62,747 bases of DNA from Halobacteriovorax sp. (GTDB taxonomy: Bacteria; Bdellovibrionota; Bacteriovoracia; Bacteriovoracales; Bacteriovoracaceae). Made by a program: the position numbers and the translations under genes. Each line of letters begins with the position of its first letter. Positions within the stretch are counted from its first letter, which is position 1. Location of the stretch: contig JAIFLR010000030.1 in the NCBI GenBank assembly GCA_020048985.1, positions 1 through 62,747 on the forward strand, in the 5' to 3' direction. The notes under the pieces were generated by a model, which had not been told where the DNA came from, ran no database searches, and saw only the letters and a list, made by a program, of their open reading frames with translations. Shown piece after piece: positions 1 through 7,422 of the stretch.

Positions 1-904
1 GTTTATACATATCATCGGCCATCATGAGTTTAATGCCGCCCTCATTGAATTTGTTCAGAGTCTTTCTGAAAAAAGCCGATGTCCAAAGCTTCTCAAGCAT
101 GACTTGAACGTCTACACCTTCTTTTTTCTTTTGAATGAGTAGATCAATCATTTCAAACGCTGAAGGATCTGAGGCAAAAGACATTACTCCCACTAGGATT
201 GATTTTTTGGCTTCTCTGACTCGTTTCATTTTTTCTTTAAATGAAAGACCGTTGACTAAAAGTTTTAGTTTGTTTCCGCTGGTCAGTTCTGAACTTGAGA
301 CTTGATCCAATTCGCGGTTAAATTCTGCCGTCAGCATTTTTGAATCGGACGGAATTTCATGACTGTCTTTGTAGAAGCGATCCAAATCTCCACCCAGATT
401 CTTTACCGGAGGGTGAATGAGGGATTTCCAGTCTGACATATGAAGATAGTCACGGTCAAAATGTTGAGTCTCTTTATCGAAAGCAAGTTTTTTAAAGGCA
501 TTCTTCTTGGCAGTTACAAAGTCCTCACCAGGATGTTCACTCATATAGGCATCGATATCAAATTGAAATAGATCCTGTGCCGTTTCTGGCGCCAAAGGAA
601 TGAGGGGAGTAATAGTCATTTTTCTCAAATTGACTTCAAATTTCAGGTCTTCTTTGGAGATCAGTGCTTTACTCTGGTCTTTCATGATTAGTGATTTTGT
701 ATCAGCAGGGGATAGCACATTTCCAGCGGCATACTTATAGTATTCAACTAGAGTTTGGTAATCGATTTTGAACTTGTTTTGAGGCTGCCCTAATTCATTT
801 CTTGAATACTTATAGAGTGGATTCTCGGATGTAAACGCAGGGGAGGCCAAAACCATCGGGCTTAGGGCCATCAGGGATACCACCATAAGAGTTCTCTTGA
901 ACAT
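1..904 (-). CDS. Secreted phospholipase D-like protein, 3' end outside window
   Basis: Reads leftward from an ATG at 904-902 and stays open to the window edge (about 301 codons). The N-terminus is a signal peptide (MFKRTLMVVSLMALSPMVLA), so the product should be exported. The segment nearest the edge resembles the N-terminal half of a PLD/cardiolipin-synthase domain: a short hydrophobic strand (ILVGVMSF), a helix, a second strand (VDVQVMLE), then GGIKLMMADDMYK. The catalytic HxK motif would lie beyond the edge, so activity cannot be judged. The roughly 220 residues before this domain match nothing I recognise. A strong Shine-Dalgarno sequence, GGAGG, sits 5 bases before the ATG but is inside a perfect hairpin (see 909-933). 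PLD-like assignment is moderate; substrate unknown. Confidence 0.6.
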   Translation of the reverse strand, partial: MFKRTLMVVSLMALSPMVLASPAFTSENPLYKYSRNELGQPQNKFKIDYQTLVEYYKYAAGNVLSPADTKSLIMKDQSKALISKEDLKFEVNLRKMTITPLIPLAPETAQDLFQFDIDAYMSEHPGEDFVTAKKNAFKKLAFDKETQHFDRDYLHMSDWKSLIHPPVKNLGGDLDRFYKDSHEIPSDSKMLTAEFNRELDQVSSSELTSGNKLKLLVNGLSFKEKMKRVREAKKSILVGVMSFASDPSAFEMIDLLIQKKKEGVDVQVMLEKLWTSAFFRKTLNKFNEGGIKLMMADDMYK

Positions 905-908
905 AGAT

Positions 909-933
909 CCTCCAAAGATAACGAATTTGGAGG
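909..933 (-). promoter_or_regulatory. Hairpin sequestering the ribosome binding site of the PLD-like gene
   Basis: In the leftward mRNA, CCTCCAAA (933-926) can pair perfectly with TTTGGAGG (916-909) across a 9-base loop. The 3' arm contains the whole GGAGG Shine-Dalgarno sequence, 4 bases before the ATG. The 5' arm is itself an anti-Shine-Dalgarno sequence. An 8-bp fully paired stem here should block initiation until opened by heat, a ligand, a protein or a small RNA. The pairing is seen in the sequence; a regulatory role is inference. Confidence 0.55.
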
Positions 934-1169
934 TTCTAACTTCAACTTTGGTGCCAACTGGCCCGGCTTCAATATAGTTTATAAGGGGGGCTGGTGGCGC
1001 TGGACTAGATAATTCTTGGAAAGGTGTCTAAGGACTAGACATCTCATATAATGCCAGCCCAGGGCTTCCAGTGGGAATAAAAAATATGACAAATTTACCT
1101 ACCTAACCCACCGAAATAACGGATGTCTTGGACACGGGTATGAAAGGAGTTCCGCCTTTGAAATATGCT

Positions 1170-1197
1170 TTGACGAGCAAGCTCAGCACATCATAAT
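1170..1197 (+). promoter_or_regulatory. Probable sigma-70 promoter of mltA
   Basis: TTGACG (1170-1175), a 16-base spacer and CATAAT (1192-1197). The predicted start of transcription near 1204 leaves a leader of about 22 bases carrying the AAGGGG Shine-Dalgarno sequence. Confidence 0.55.
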
Positions 1198-1225
1198 CTT
1201 GAGGTTATTCTTCTAAGGGGTCGTT

Positions 1226-2386
1226 GTGAAAATTTGGCTATTAGCTCTGACAATTTGTGTTTCTGCCACCGCTGCAGAGACCACTCCAACTGTTCGTTTA
1301 CAACAGTCACTTAGTTTTGCTGATGATATGAATTTTTCTAATTTAGACCTCGCTATTAAGCGCCAACTTGCTTCTTACGAGATCCAAAGCCTTGCTGGAG
1401 AAATCAAATTCGGCACTAAGCTTTACCCGAAGAAAGTTTTAAAAGACTCTTTAATCCTTCTCAGAGAACTTTCAGCTGCTTCTAAAAAATGCCAGGAAAC
1501 TCAGCCTGCAAATGTTTGCCTAGATCAGTTTAACCTTGAAGTGAATGAGAAATTTGCGATCTATACACCAGTGCCAAGCAAAACAGCCCAACAGCAGCAG
1601 CGCCAGCAGGGTTTTGATGCGGCCCAGACCACTAAGTACACTTCGTACTACTCACCTGATTTAACCGGTTCACGCGTTCCTACAGAGCGCTTTAAGCATG
1701 CAGTTTATAGAAAGCCAACTCAGCCTGAACTTCAAAACTTCAGCCGCGTTGAGATTGATTACAAAGGCGCTCTTGCCGGTAAGGGCTATGAGATTTTTTG
1801 GGTCGAGGATTCATTTTTTGATCTTTACCTGCTTCACGTTCAGGGTGGAGGAAGAATCAATATTGAAAATGCTGATGGCACCAAGGAGCTTAAGTACCTG
1901 AGCTATGACGGGAAAAACACTCAGTCTTTTAAAATGATTTATCACTACTTGGTTCAGAAGGGGTACCTTAAGCCAGAGAATGCTTCAGTTCCTAACCAGC
2001 GTAAATTTCTTCAGGAAAATCCTGATAAAGAAGAAGAAGTTTTTGGCTCTTGCCCGTCATATGTGTATTTCAAAGAATCAGTTGAAGAGCCAGTGGGCCT
2101 GGATAATATTCCTCTGACTGAAGGCCGCTCTTTGGCGATGGATTCAAAAGTTTATAAGACTACGGGTTTAATTAATTTTGTGAAAACGAAGAAGGCCAGC
2201 CACGTTGACGAGAACGGTGTGGTGGTCAAAGTTCCTTTCTCTCGCTTTTTCATTGGCCAGGATACTGGCGGGGCGATTAAAGGCAACGCTCGTTGTGATT
2301 TGTATTTCGGTTACGGGCCACTGGCCGAGTTAACCGCTTACAACATGAACGAAATGGGCGAGCAGTATTTTCTAGTTAAAAAATAA
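1226..2386 (+). CDS. mltA: Membrane-bound lytic murein transglycosylase A (MltA family)
   Basis: MltA enzymes cleave the MurNAc-GlcNAc bond of peptidoglycan and release 1,6-anhydromuropeptides. The 386-residue product starts at GTG with AAGGGG 5 bases upstream and has a signal peptide ending near ATAAE. There is no lipobox cysteine, so unlike E. coli MltA (about 365 aa) it is probably periplasmic and soluble. The MltA barrel region spans roughly residues 140-280 (YYSPDLTGSR, DSFFDLYLLHVQGGGRI). The C-terminal 3D domain is clear: GQDTGGAIKGNARCDLYFGYG, with the catalytic Asp expected in this segment. It stands alone, divergent from a PLD-like gene and convergent with the next gene. In a predator such an enzyme could act on self or prey wall; that is inference. 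Confidence 0.93.
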   Translation: MKIWLLALTICVSATAAETTPTVRLQQSLSFADDMNFSNLDLAIKRQLASYEIQSLAGEIKFGTKLYPKKVLKDSLILLRELSAASKKCQETQPANVCLDQFNLEVNEKFAIYTPVPSKTAQQQQRQQGFDAAQTTKYTSYYSPDLTGSRVPTERFKHAVYRKPTQPELQNFSRVEIDYKGALAGKGYEIFWVEDSFFDLYLLHVQGGGRINIENADGTKELKYLSYDGKNTQSFKMIYHYLVQKGYLKPENASVPNQRKFLQENPDKEEEVFGSCPSYVYFKESVEEPVGLDNIPLTEGRSLAMDSKVYKTTGLINFVKTKKASHVDENGVVVKVPFSRFFIGQDTGGAIKGNARCDLYFGYGPLAELTAYNMNEMGEQYFLVKK

Positions 2387-2388
2387 GA

Positions 2389-4056
2389 CTATAATTCAAA
2401 ATAGTGAAGGGACGTCGATTTCTTCTCTTTGGATGGGTCCAAATCAAATAACACAATGACTTCAGTTTTTGACCTAGGTGAGACGTTGTAGATCACCAGG
2501 TCAGCACTTTCCGTAATCATGAAAAGCCCTTTGCCTGCTCCACCTTTGCCTTCGTGGATGACTTCTTTCCCTTCTTCAGCAAAATAATTCGTTTCGAGAT
2601 ATTTGAAGATGGTCTCTTTTTTAAAGACACCAAAAGGGTCCTCTACTGAGATCGCCAAGTACAGTCCGTCAGTGGCAAAACGCAGCTTTCCGCTTTGATC
2701 CGGGGTTAGGACAACGGCTTCAGTTCGGGATTTGGAGTTATGTAGAGGAGTACCATTTTTATCCACGGGTGCATCATAGATGGCATTCATGAGAAGCTCT
2801 TCGATCACAATCTGGCAGCGAGTTCGGACGACACTTCTGATTCCGAGCTCTGTCAGGTGACTGATGACTTGGTCATTTATATCCTGGCGCTCTTTAGAAT
2901 TAGTTACTGCGAACTCTTTGACGTCAATGCCCCAGTTGAGATATTTCTCGATACCAAAAATATCTCCGGTGGTCATCTTACTGACAGTGGTTGAGATACT
3001 CTTGATATTGAAGGCACGGTCGTCTTCTTTAGTGGCCACGATATTTGAGATGAAGTGATACTGCTTAATCTTTGAAATATATTCTTTTGATTCTTCTTCC
3101 GTCATCAGAACGATTTTGGTTTTGATGTTTTGCTCTTTGACGAAGTCGGCTACTTCCAGCATTTCAGCAGATAAAAAGAGAATATCGCAGGCACTCGCTT
3201 TCAAAGCTTCTTGAGCTTCCTCTGCAGTTTTAACCATATCAACTTTGACTCCGGTCCCACCCAAGGCTATCTTGATCATGTTTCTTTGTTTGGGATTGGA
3301 TTCCACTACCAGCACTCGCTGGTCTTTAAGTTGCTCTTGCTGGCTTTTGAGCTCTTTCATAGGAGACAGAGACTTTTGAATGAGCTTTAAATTGATTTTG
3401 AGAGCATCGAGTTTTGATCCCTGCTCAGTTGCCTGATCTAATAGTTTCAAGGAAGATTGAATGTAATCCTCATCCAAAGTAGAAAGTTTGTTCACCATCA
3501 GAATATTTTCGGCGTACATATTTTCTAGCTTCTTATAACCTAGTTTTAACTCATTGGTGCGTCTTTGAACTTCTTCTTCGAGGGAGCGGTTCAGGACTTC
3601 AAACTTATGCGCCTTCACGTTGGTGTTTTCCAACTTTTCGGTCAGAGTCAGGCAAAAGATTTTGTAGAGTAGTAGTTCGTAGTCGCTAGATTTTTCTTTT
3701 AGTTCTTCTACTCCAACTTTGAGCATGATCGTTGGAGCTGCGGCCACCACATCGGCCGAACACAAGTTTTTAGAAATGATGGACATTTCTCCGATGATGT
3801 CGCCCTTGCGTTTTAGTATGGCGACAGTTTCCTGGCCCACCACAATGGCAATTTCCCCTTCAATCAGAAAATAAAGAGAATCATTGAGATCCCCGGTTTT
3901 AAGAATAGCGTCACCTTGGGTGAAACGGAGCATTTGACCGAGGGGAGTTAATTCATCAATCAGGGTAATGCCTGCATTACCGGGAAGTTTGGGGTCACGG
4001 ATTGCTTCCAGCAATTCTTGATTGAATTCTGAGAAATCATATTTTCGATTAGTCAT
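2389..4056 (-). CDS. cNMP-binding / degenerate receiver / HATPase regulator
   Basis: 555 residues with no membrane segment or signal peptide. Residues about 35-130 form a cyclic-nucleotide-binding-like fold (FTQGDAILKTGD, LYFLIEGEIAIV, GDIIGEMSII). Residues about 140-245 are a charged coiled coil. Residues 247-350 look like a receiver, but the usual acidic pair is Glu-Ser and the phospho-acceptor position in DILFLSAEM is Ser296, so it should not be phosphorylated on Asp. The C-terminus (about 400-540) is a GHKL ATPase of the RsbW/HATPase_c_2 kind, with an N-box (IVIEELLMNAI) and a G-box (GKGGAGKGLFMI). No HisKA phospho-acceptor domain is visible. It lies 42 bases downstream of the NIF3-family gene. 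Likely a cytoplasmic integrator or anti-sigma-type regulator; its output is unknown. Confidence 0.75.
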   Translation of the reverse strand: MTNRKYDFSEFNQELLEAIRDPKLPGNAGITLIDELTPLGQMLRFTQGDAILKTGDLNDSLYFLIEGEIAIVVGQETVAILKRKGDIIGEMSIISKNLCSADVVAAAPTIMLKVGVEELKEKSSDYELLLYKIFCLTLTEKLENTNVKAHKFEVLNRSLEEEVQRRTNELKLGYKKLENMYAENILMVNKLSTLDEDYIQSSLKLLDQATEQGSKLDALKINLKLIQKSLSPMKELKSQQEQLKDQRVLVVESNPKQRNMIKIALGGTGVKVDMVKTAEEAQEALKASACDILFLSAEMLEVADFVKEQNIKTKIVLMTEEESKEYISKIKQYHFISNIVATKEDDRAFNIKSISTTVSKMTTGDIFGIEKYLNWGIDVKEFAVTNSKERQDINDQVISHLTELGIRSVVRTRCQIVIEELLMNAIYDAPVDKNGTPLHNSKSRTEAVVLTPDQSGKLRFATDGLYLAISVEDPFGVFKKETIFKYLETNYFAEEGKEVIHEGKGGAGKGLFMITESADLVIYNVSPRSKTEVIVLFDLDPSKEKKSTSLHYFEL

Positions 4057-4098
4057 GGTGGCTTATCGACATGTGTTCAGTAAATTTAACCGACAGTA

Positions 4099-4869
4099 TT
4101 AGGCCGGATTGATAGAGTCAAAAAACTGGACATCTGTGCCGGGAAAGTCTTTTTTTACCTTCTCCATTAGGGCCTGAATGCCAAATCTTTCGGTGGCGTT
4201 ATGTCCACCTGCGAAGAAATGAACCCCGGCCTCTTTAGCATCATGCCAGTTGTATTCAGAAATCTCCCCTGTGAGGTAAGCATCGAGACCATCTTCCATC
4301 GCCTTGATCCAGTCGTTGTTGGCGCCACCGGTAATGATGCCGATGGTTTTGATGAGTTTAGTTTCATCAGGCGAGGCCAGGATCACAGAGTGGTCGAGGA
4401 GCTTTTCTAGTTTGGTCTTCAAGTCTTTCGCACTCAGAGGGGTGGAAAGATGGCCCTTGGCCCCCATGGGCTGCTTCTTATACAAAGCGAAAGGTGCGAG
4501 GTTCTGCATCCCAAGTTTATTGGCCAGTGCCACCGCATTTCCAAATTCAGCGTGAGCATCAAGAGGGAGGTGATAAGCAAAAAGATTTAGGTCATGCTTC
4601 ACGCAAGACTTTAATCGCTCCCCCCAAGCCCCTGTGACAGTACGTGGACCTTGGTATTTCCAAAATAAACCATGGTGAACAACCAAACCCTGAGCACCCC
4701 AGGCGATGGCCTGTTTGATGGAGTCTTGCGTCGCAGAAACCGCAAAGGCCAGTCGCGTGATCTCGGCTTTTCCCTCAATTTGCAGCCCATTCGGGGCGTA
4801 ATCCTCAAAAAACTGAGGATTCATCTGCTGGTTAAAGTATTGCAAGAGATCATTTTGTTTAAGTGACAT
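4099..4869 (-). CDS. NIF3-family dinuclear metal protein (YbgI-like)
   Basis: 256 residues, the normal length of the short NIF3/YbgI form. The family forms hexameric rings with a two-metal site, and is often labelled GTP cyclohydrolase I type 2, but a physiological reaction is not established. Metal-binding motifs are visible: VVHHGLFW near residue 63, HLPLDAH near 100, and GGHNATERFG near 222 near the C-terminus. ATG at 4869 is preceded by AAAAGGAA. It diverges from fbaA, whose promoter lies in the 65-base gap. Family assignment is firm; function is not. Confidence 0.88.
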   Translation of the reverse strand: MSLKQNDLLQYFNQQMNPQFFEDYAPNGLQIEGKAEITRLAFAVSATQDSIKQAIAWGAQGLVVHHGLFWKYQGPRTVTGAWGERLKSCVKHDLNLFAYHLPLDAHAEFGNAVALANKLGMQNLAPFALYKKQPMGAKGHLSTPLSAKDLKTKLEKLLDHSVILASPDETKLIKTIGIITGGANNDWIKAMEDGLDAYLTGEISEYNWHDAKEAGVHFFAGGHNATERFGIQALMEKVKKDFPGTDVQFFDSINPA

Positions 4870-4879
4870 GGCACGTTCC

Positions 4880-4908
4880 TTTTCAATTACTCCTGATTCT
4901 AATACAAT
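4880..4908 (+). promoter_or_regulatory. Probable promoter of fbaA
   Basis: TTTTCA (4880-4885), a 17-base spacer and TACAAT (4903-4908) in the gap between the divergent NIF3 gene and fbaA. Transcription would start near 4915, giving a 20-base leader with AAAGGA. This supports translation from 4935 and not from an in-frame upstream ATG at 4863. Confidence 0.45.
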
Positions 4909-4934
4909 CTTCCAGTCTAAACAAAGGATTGAAA

Positions 4935-5996
4935 ATGAAATTAAAACCAGGATTAGTATTCGGTACGGCCCTTGAAGAGCTCTATCAGTACGCTAAAGAA
5001 AATAAGTTCGCCCTTCCAGCGGTCAATGTCATCGGGACCAACTCTGTTAATGGAGTGCTTGAGACTGCGAAGCTGGTTAATTCTCCGGTTATCATTCAAT
5101 TCTCAAACGGCGGCGGACAGTTTTATGCCGGGAAATCTCTTAAACTAGAAAACGATAAAGCCGCGGCTTTGGGAGCGATTTCTGGTGCTCACCATATCCA
5201 ATTGATGGCCGAAGCATATGGCGTTCCAGTTATAATTCATACTGATCACGCGGCTAAAAAACTATTGCCGTGGATTGATCATATGCTGGATGCTGGTGAA
5301 GCAAACTTTAAGGCCAACCAAAAACCACTTTTTTCTTCTCATATGTTGGATCTTTCTGAAGAGTCGCTGGAAGAGAACATTGAAATCTCGGCCAAGTACT
5401 TCAAGCGTATGTCTGCTATGCAGACAGGAATTGAAATAGAATTGGGTGTTACTGGTGGGGAAGAAGATGGAGTGGATAACACTGACATCGATAACTCAAA
5501 ACTCTACACTCAGCCTGAAGACGTGGCCTACGCTTATTCTCACTTAAGAGAAGTCGGCTCTAACTTTACTGTGGCCGCTTCATTTGGAAACGTTCATGGG
5601 GTGTATAAATCTGGGAACGTTAAACTCTCTCCCATCATTTTGAAAAACTCTCAAGAGTACGTTCAGAAAAAATATGGAACTGCTGCGAAGCCCGTTTCAT
5701 TTGTTTTCCACGGGGGCTCAGGATCACTTCAATCAGAAATTCGCGAAGCCATTGATTACGGCGTCATCAAAATGAACATCGACACAGATATGCAGTGGGC
5801 TTACTGGGAAGGGATCAAGAATTTCTACGAAGAGAAAAAAGCTTATCTGCAAGGCCAGCTGGGAAATCCAGAAAGTGCGGATGCTCCGAACAAAAAATAC
5901 TACGATCCAAGAGTATGGCAGAGAAAAGGTGAGGAGAGTTTTGTGAAACGCTTAAAAGTAGCGTTTGAAGACTTGAATAATATCAATCGCAATTAG
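4935..5996 (+). CDS. fbaA: Fructose-bisphosphate aldolase, class II
   Basis: Cleaves fructose 1,6-bisphosphate to dihydroxyacetone phosphate and glyceraldehyde 3-phosphate in glycolysis and gluconeogenesis. The 353-residue product matches the class IIA (E. coli FbaA, about 359 aa) length. Zinc and substrate motifs are visible: HTDHAAKKLLPWID near residue 107, ELGVTGGEEDG near 180, VFHGGSGS near 260 and MNIDTDMQWA near 285. The start is set at ATG 4935, where AAAGGA lies 6 bases upstream and the protein matches the family N-terminus (MKLKPGLVFG). The open frame extends 24 codons further up, through the promoter. A strong terminator follows. Confidence 0.95.
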   Translation: MKLKPGLVFGTALEELYQYAKENKFALPAVNVIGTNSVNGVLETAKLVNSPVIIQFSNGGGQFYAGKSLKLENDKAAALGAISGAHHIQLMAEAYGVPVIIHTDHAAKKLLPWIDHMLDAGEANFKANQKPLFSSHMLDLSEESLEENIEISAKYFKRMSAMQTGIEIELGVTGGEEDGVDNTDIDNSKLYTQPEDVAYAYSHLREVGSNFTVAASFGNVHGVYKSGNVKLSPIILKNSQEYVQKKYGTAAKPVSFVFHGGSGSLQSEIREAIDYGVIKMNIDTDMQWAYWEGIKNFYEEKKAYLQGQLGNPESADAPNKKYYDPRVWQRKGEESFVKRLKVAFEDLNNINRN

Positions 5997-6010
5997 TTTT
6001 AGATAAAAAA

Positions 6011-6045
6011 GCAAACCCTGGTTTTTTTGCCAGGGTTTGCTTTCA
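6011..6045. terminator. Bidirectional intrinsic terminator between convergent genes
   Basis: GCAAACCCTGG (6011-6021) pairs perfectly with CCAGGGTTTGC (6030-6040) around an 8-base loop. A-rich sequence precedes it and T-rich sequence follows, so it can stop fbaA transcription and the leftward transcript arriving from 6048. Confidence 0.85.
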
Positions 6046-6047
6046 AT

Positions 6048-6527
6048 TTAGTATCTTTCTATCAGCACACTTTTTACATGAGATTTAATGTCACCCGGGG
6101 ACGCGAGTTTAGGGGCGTTTTCGCAGAATAATCCGGACTCTAGTCCTTCATTAATAATTTCAATTATCTCTTCTTGTTCAATTGCCGGTGAAATTATTTT
6201 TTTCATTCTTTTAGTAAAACGCTTAAGTCTTCTTGACCCTTCAATTTGAAGGTCCTTTACTCTGATTTCTCGAGCATCATACAGCTTACTGTAACCAACC
6301 ATGACACTTCCAGTGAGAAGAAAACCAGAGACGATAAAAATGTTGCCCGTAAACATCGCCGGAAGAGTTAGTCCATAGGCGATGGCCCCCTTGTCTAATA
6401 TCCATTTCTCTTGTTTCATTTCTTTTTCGGCGGCGGATGCATAGAGCTCACGGCAAGTAGGAGACGGCGTTTGCGCTTGAATTCCGAGGCTTAAACATAT
6501 CATCAAAATAAAAATAATTTTTTTCAT
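6048..6527 (-). CDS. Small exported membrane protein, unknown function
   Basis: 159 residues that I do not recognise. It has a signal peptide (MKKIIFILMICLSLGIQAQ), then a mature start with CRELYASAAEKEM. A long hydrophobic stretch at about 47-80 (AYGLTLPAMFTGNIFIVSGFLLTGSVMVGY) could form one or two membrane helices. It ends in a charged region containing KRFTKRMKK and a second cysteine (LFCENAP). Preceded by only 6 bases by a tiny secreted ORF (6534-6671), probably in the same transcript; no Shine-Dalgarno sequence is visible, so coupled translation is likely. Confidence 0.6.
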   Translation of the reverse strand: MKKIIFILMICLSLGIQAQTPSPTCRELYASAAEKEMKQEKWILDKGAIAYGLTLPAMFTGNIFIVSGFLLTGSVMVGYSKLYDAREIRVKDLQIEGSRRLKRFTKRMKKIISPAIEQEEIIEIINEGLESGLFCENAPKLASPGDIKSHVKSVLIERY

Positions 6528-6533
6528 ATTAAT

Positions 6534-6671
6534 CTAGTGTTTAAAGGTTAAGCAGTTGCTGGATTCACTAAATGACTTCTCGTTGAAGGCATTCCTGCAG
6601 AGCTTGTTCAGCTCCGAGGCGAACGTCATTGTGCTTGAGAGAACAAGCAAGCATGCCATTAATTGTTTCAT
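6534..6671 (-). CDS. 45-residue secreted peptide upstream of the 159-aa membrane protein
   Basis: ATG at 6671-6669, stop at 6536-6534. The first 18 residues are a textbook signal peptide (MKQLMACLLVLSSTMTFA), followed by a 27-residue mature part with two cysteines (LNKLCRNAFNEKSF and SSNCL). GAGG lies 8 bases before the ATG. Both this peptide and the next gene product begin their mature parts with a Cys-Arg pair. Short length limits certainty, but the combination of signal peptide, ribosome binding site and operon position is hard to get by chance. Confidence 0.5.
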   Translation of the reverse strand: MKQLMACLLVLSSTMTFASELNKLCRNAFNEKSFSESSNCLTFKH

Positions 6672-6721
6672 ATTTTACCTCAGTGTTTTTGATGATGATA
6701 TCGGGGAGGGGGATTCTGTAG

Positions 6722-6749
6722 GAATAAAAAATGTCCCATCGAAATGGGC
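6722..6749 (-). terminator. Terminator of the toxin-antitoxin operon
   Basis: On the minus strand, CCCAT-TTCG-ATGGG (6748-6735) forms a 5-bp stem with a UUCG tetraloop, then a T-rich run (6731-6725). It lies about 50 bases beyond the antitoxin stop. Confidence 0.5.
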
Positions 6750-6796
6750 TGCCTAAGGAGCTGAAATTTCGGGAGTTGAGATCCTCGATTTTACTA

Positions 6797-7111
6797 CTAG
6801 GCGACGTCTTTGATGATGACTTCGCCTACAATTCCTGCCTTGTTTAGCTGGTCTTGTAAGGCATACTTGGCAAAGGTTTTAGCGGGCATTTGGAGGGCAT
6901 TGGCAAATTGGATTGCCCTTTCAACACTGACAAGTTTTCTGCCTTTTTCAATGTTACATAGGTCTTGTTTGGTTATATCTAAAATTCCTGCCATTTCGAC
7001 CTGTGAGTGTTCCTGCGCTAATCTGAATGAGCTAATCATTTTTCCGAAACTGATGTGACCGGTAGCTTTTCTAATGGCATTTTTAGCATATATGTTTTTT
7101 TTAATAGTCAT
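6797..7111 (-). CDS. Xre/HigA-type antitoxin with helix-turn-helix
   Basis: 104 residues. An HTH_3/Xre fold spans about residues 24-80: ISSFRLAQEHSQVEMAGIL, then ITKQDLCNIEKGRKLVS, the classic recognition-helix arrangement. It should bind DNA and neutralise the toxin encoded just upstream. Its ATG overlaps the toxin gene by 11 bases, giving toxin-first order as in higBA loci. A nearly palindromic operator overlaps the promoter (7395-7413), consistent with autoregulation. Confidence 0.82.
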   Translation of the reverse strand: MTIKKNIYAKNAIRKATGHISFGKMISSFRLAQEHSQVEMAGILDITKQDLCNIEKGRKLVSVERAIQFANALQMPAKTFAKYALQDQLNKAGIVGEVIIKDVA

Positions 7112-7382
7112 GGTGATTTACCTCCAAAACCTCAACTGTAATACGGTTTGTTTTCACATCAAGGACGTATATTATTCGCCAACTTCTCGAAAGGGATGAG
7201 GATCTTTGTCCTTTACGGTTCCCATTCAGAGAATGATCTCTGTATCCCTTCACACTCTGCATACACATAAAACCTTCCGTTTCAATAATCTCTACCCATA
7301 GATCAAATTGAATTAAAATATGTTTTGGTAGTTTCTTTAATATTTTATGAGCATTTTTACTTAAAACGACCACTGATTCCAC
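7101..7382 (-). CDS. RelE/HigB-like toxin
   Basis: 93 residues of the RelE/ParE fold, whose RelE-type members are ribosome-dependent mRNA endonucleases. Signature segments are an N-terminal AHKILKKLPKH, then LNGNRKGQRSSSLSRSWRIIYVLD, with basic residues that in this family contact mRNA. The C-terminal EVLEVNHHDY is typical, and a His pair near the end is common in RelE toxins. Starts at GTG 7382 with AAGGAG 4 bases upstream. Overlaps the antitoxin gene by 11 bases. A consensus promoter sits so close that little or no leader is expected. Confidence 0.82.
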   Translation of the reverse strand: MESVVVLSKNAHKILKKLPKHILIQFDLWVEIIETEGFMCMQSVKGYRDHSLNGNRKGQRSSSLSRSWRIIYVLDVKTNRITVEVLEVNHHDY

Positions 7383-7393
7383 AAGGCTCCTTG

Positions 7394-7422
7394 AGTATAC
7401 CTAAAAGGTGTACTTTCGTCAA
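7394..7422 (-). promoter_or_regulatory. Promoter and overlapping operator of the toxin-antitoxin operon
   Basis: Minus strand: TTGACG (7422-7417), exactly 17 bases, TATACT (7399-7394). A near-perfect inverted repeat, GTATACC/GGTGTAC with a 5-base centre (7395-7413), covers the spacer and the -10. An Xre antitoxin bound here would exclude RNA polymerase. The predicted transcription start (about 7387) falls inside the Shine-Dalgarno sequence. Confidence 0.7.

Larger units (their letters stand above)
905..1225. other. 321-bp divergent intergenic region between PLD-like gene and mltA
   Basis: No convincing gene is present. It holds the RBS hairpin of the leftward gene, a probable mltA promoter (1170-1197), and a perfect 6-5-6 inverted repeat TGTCTA/TAGACA at 1025-1041 that could be an operator. 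The octamer GGACTAGA occurs twice, near 1002 and 1032. A TTGGCAC motif on the minus strand near 950 resembles a sigma-54 -24 element, but its -12 partner is poor. Confidence 0.4.

Noticed and set aside
940-960. Sigma-54 promoter for the PLD-like gene
   Set aside because: TTGGCAC resembles a -24 element, but the -12 part is TTGAA and lacks the required GC; too weak to claim.
2864-3058. Opposite-strand open frames inside long genes (for example within 2864-3058, 8868-9152, 31428-31867, 53974-54288)
   Set aside because: They shadow clear genes on the other strand and lack ribosome sites, signal features or family motifs.
4863-4934. Longer N-terminus for fbaA
   Set aside because: It would read through the promoter and overlap the divergent NIF3 gene; the family N-terminus and a ribosome site both fit 4935.
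6556-6756. Rightward 66-codon open frame
   Set aside because: It has no ribosome site or promoter and lies opposite the signal-peptide ORF at 6534-6671, which has both.
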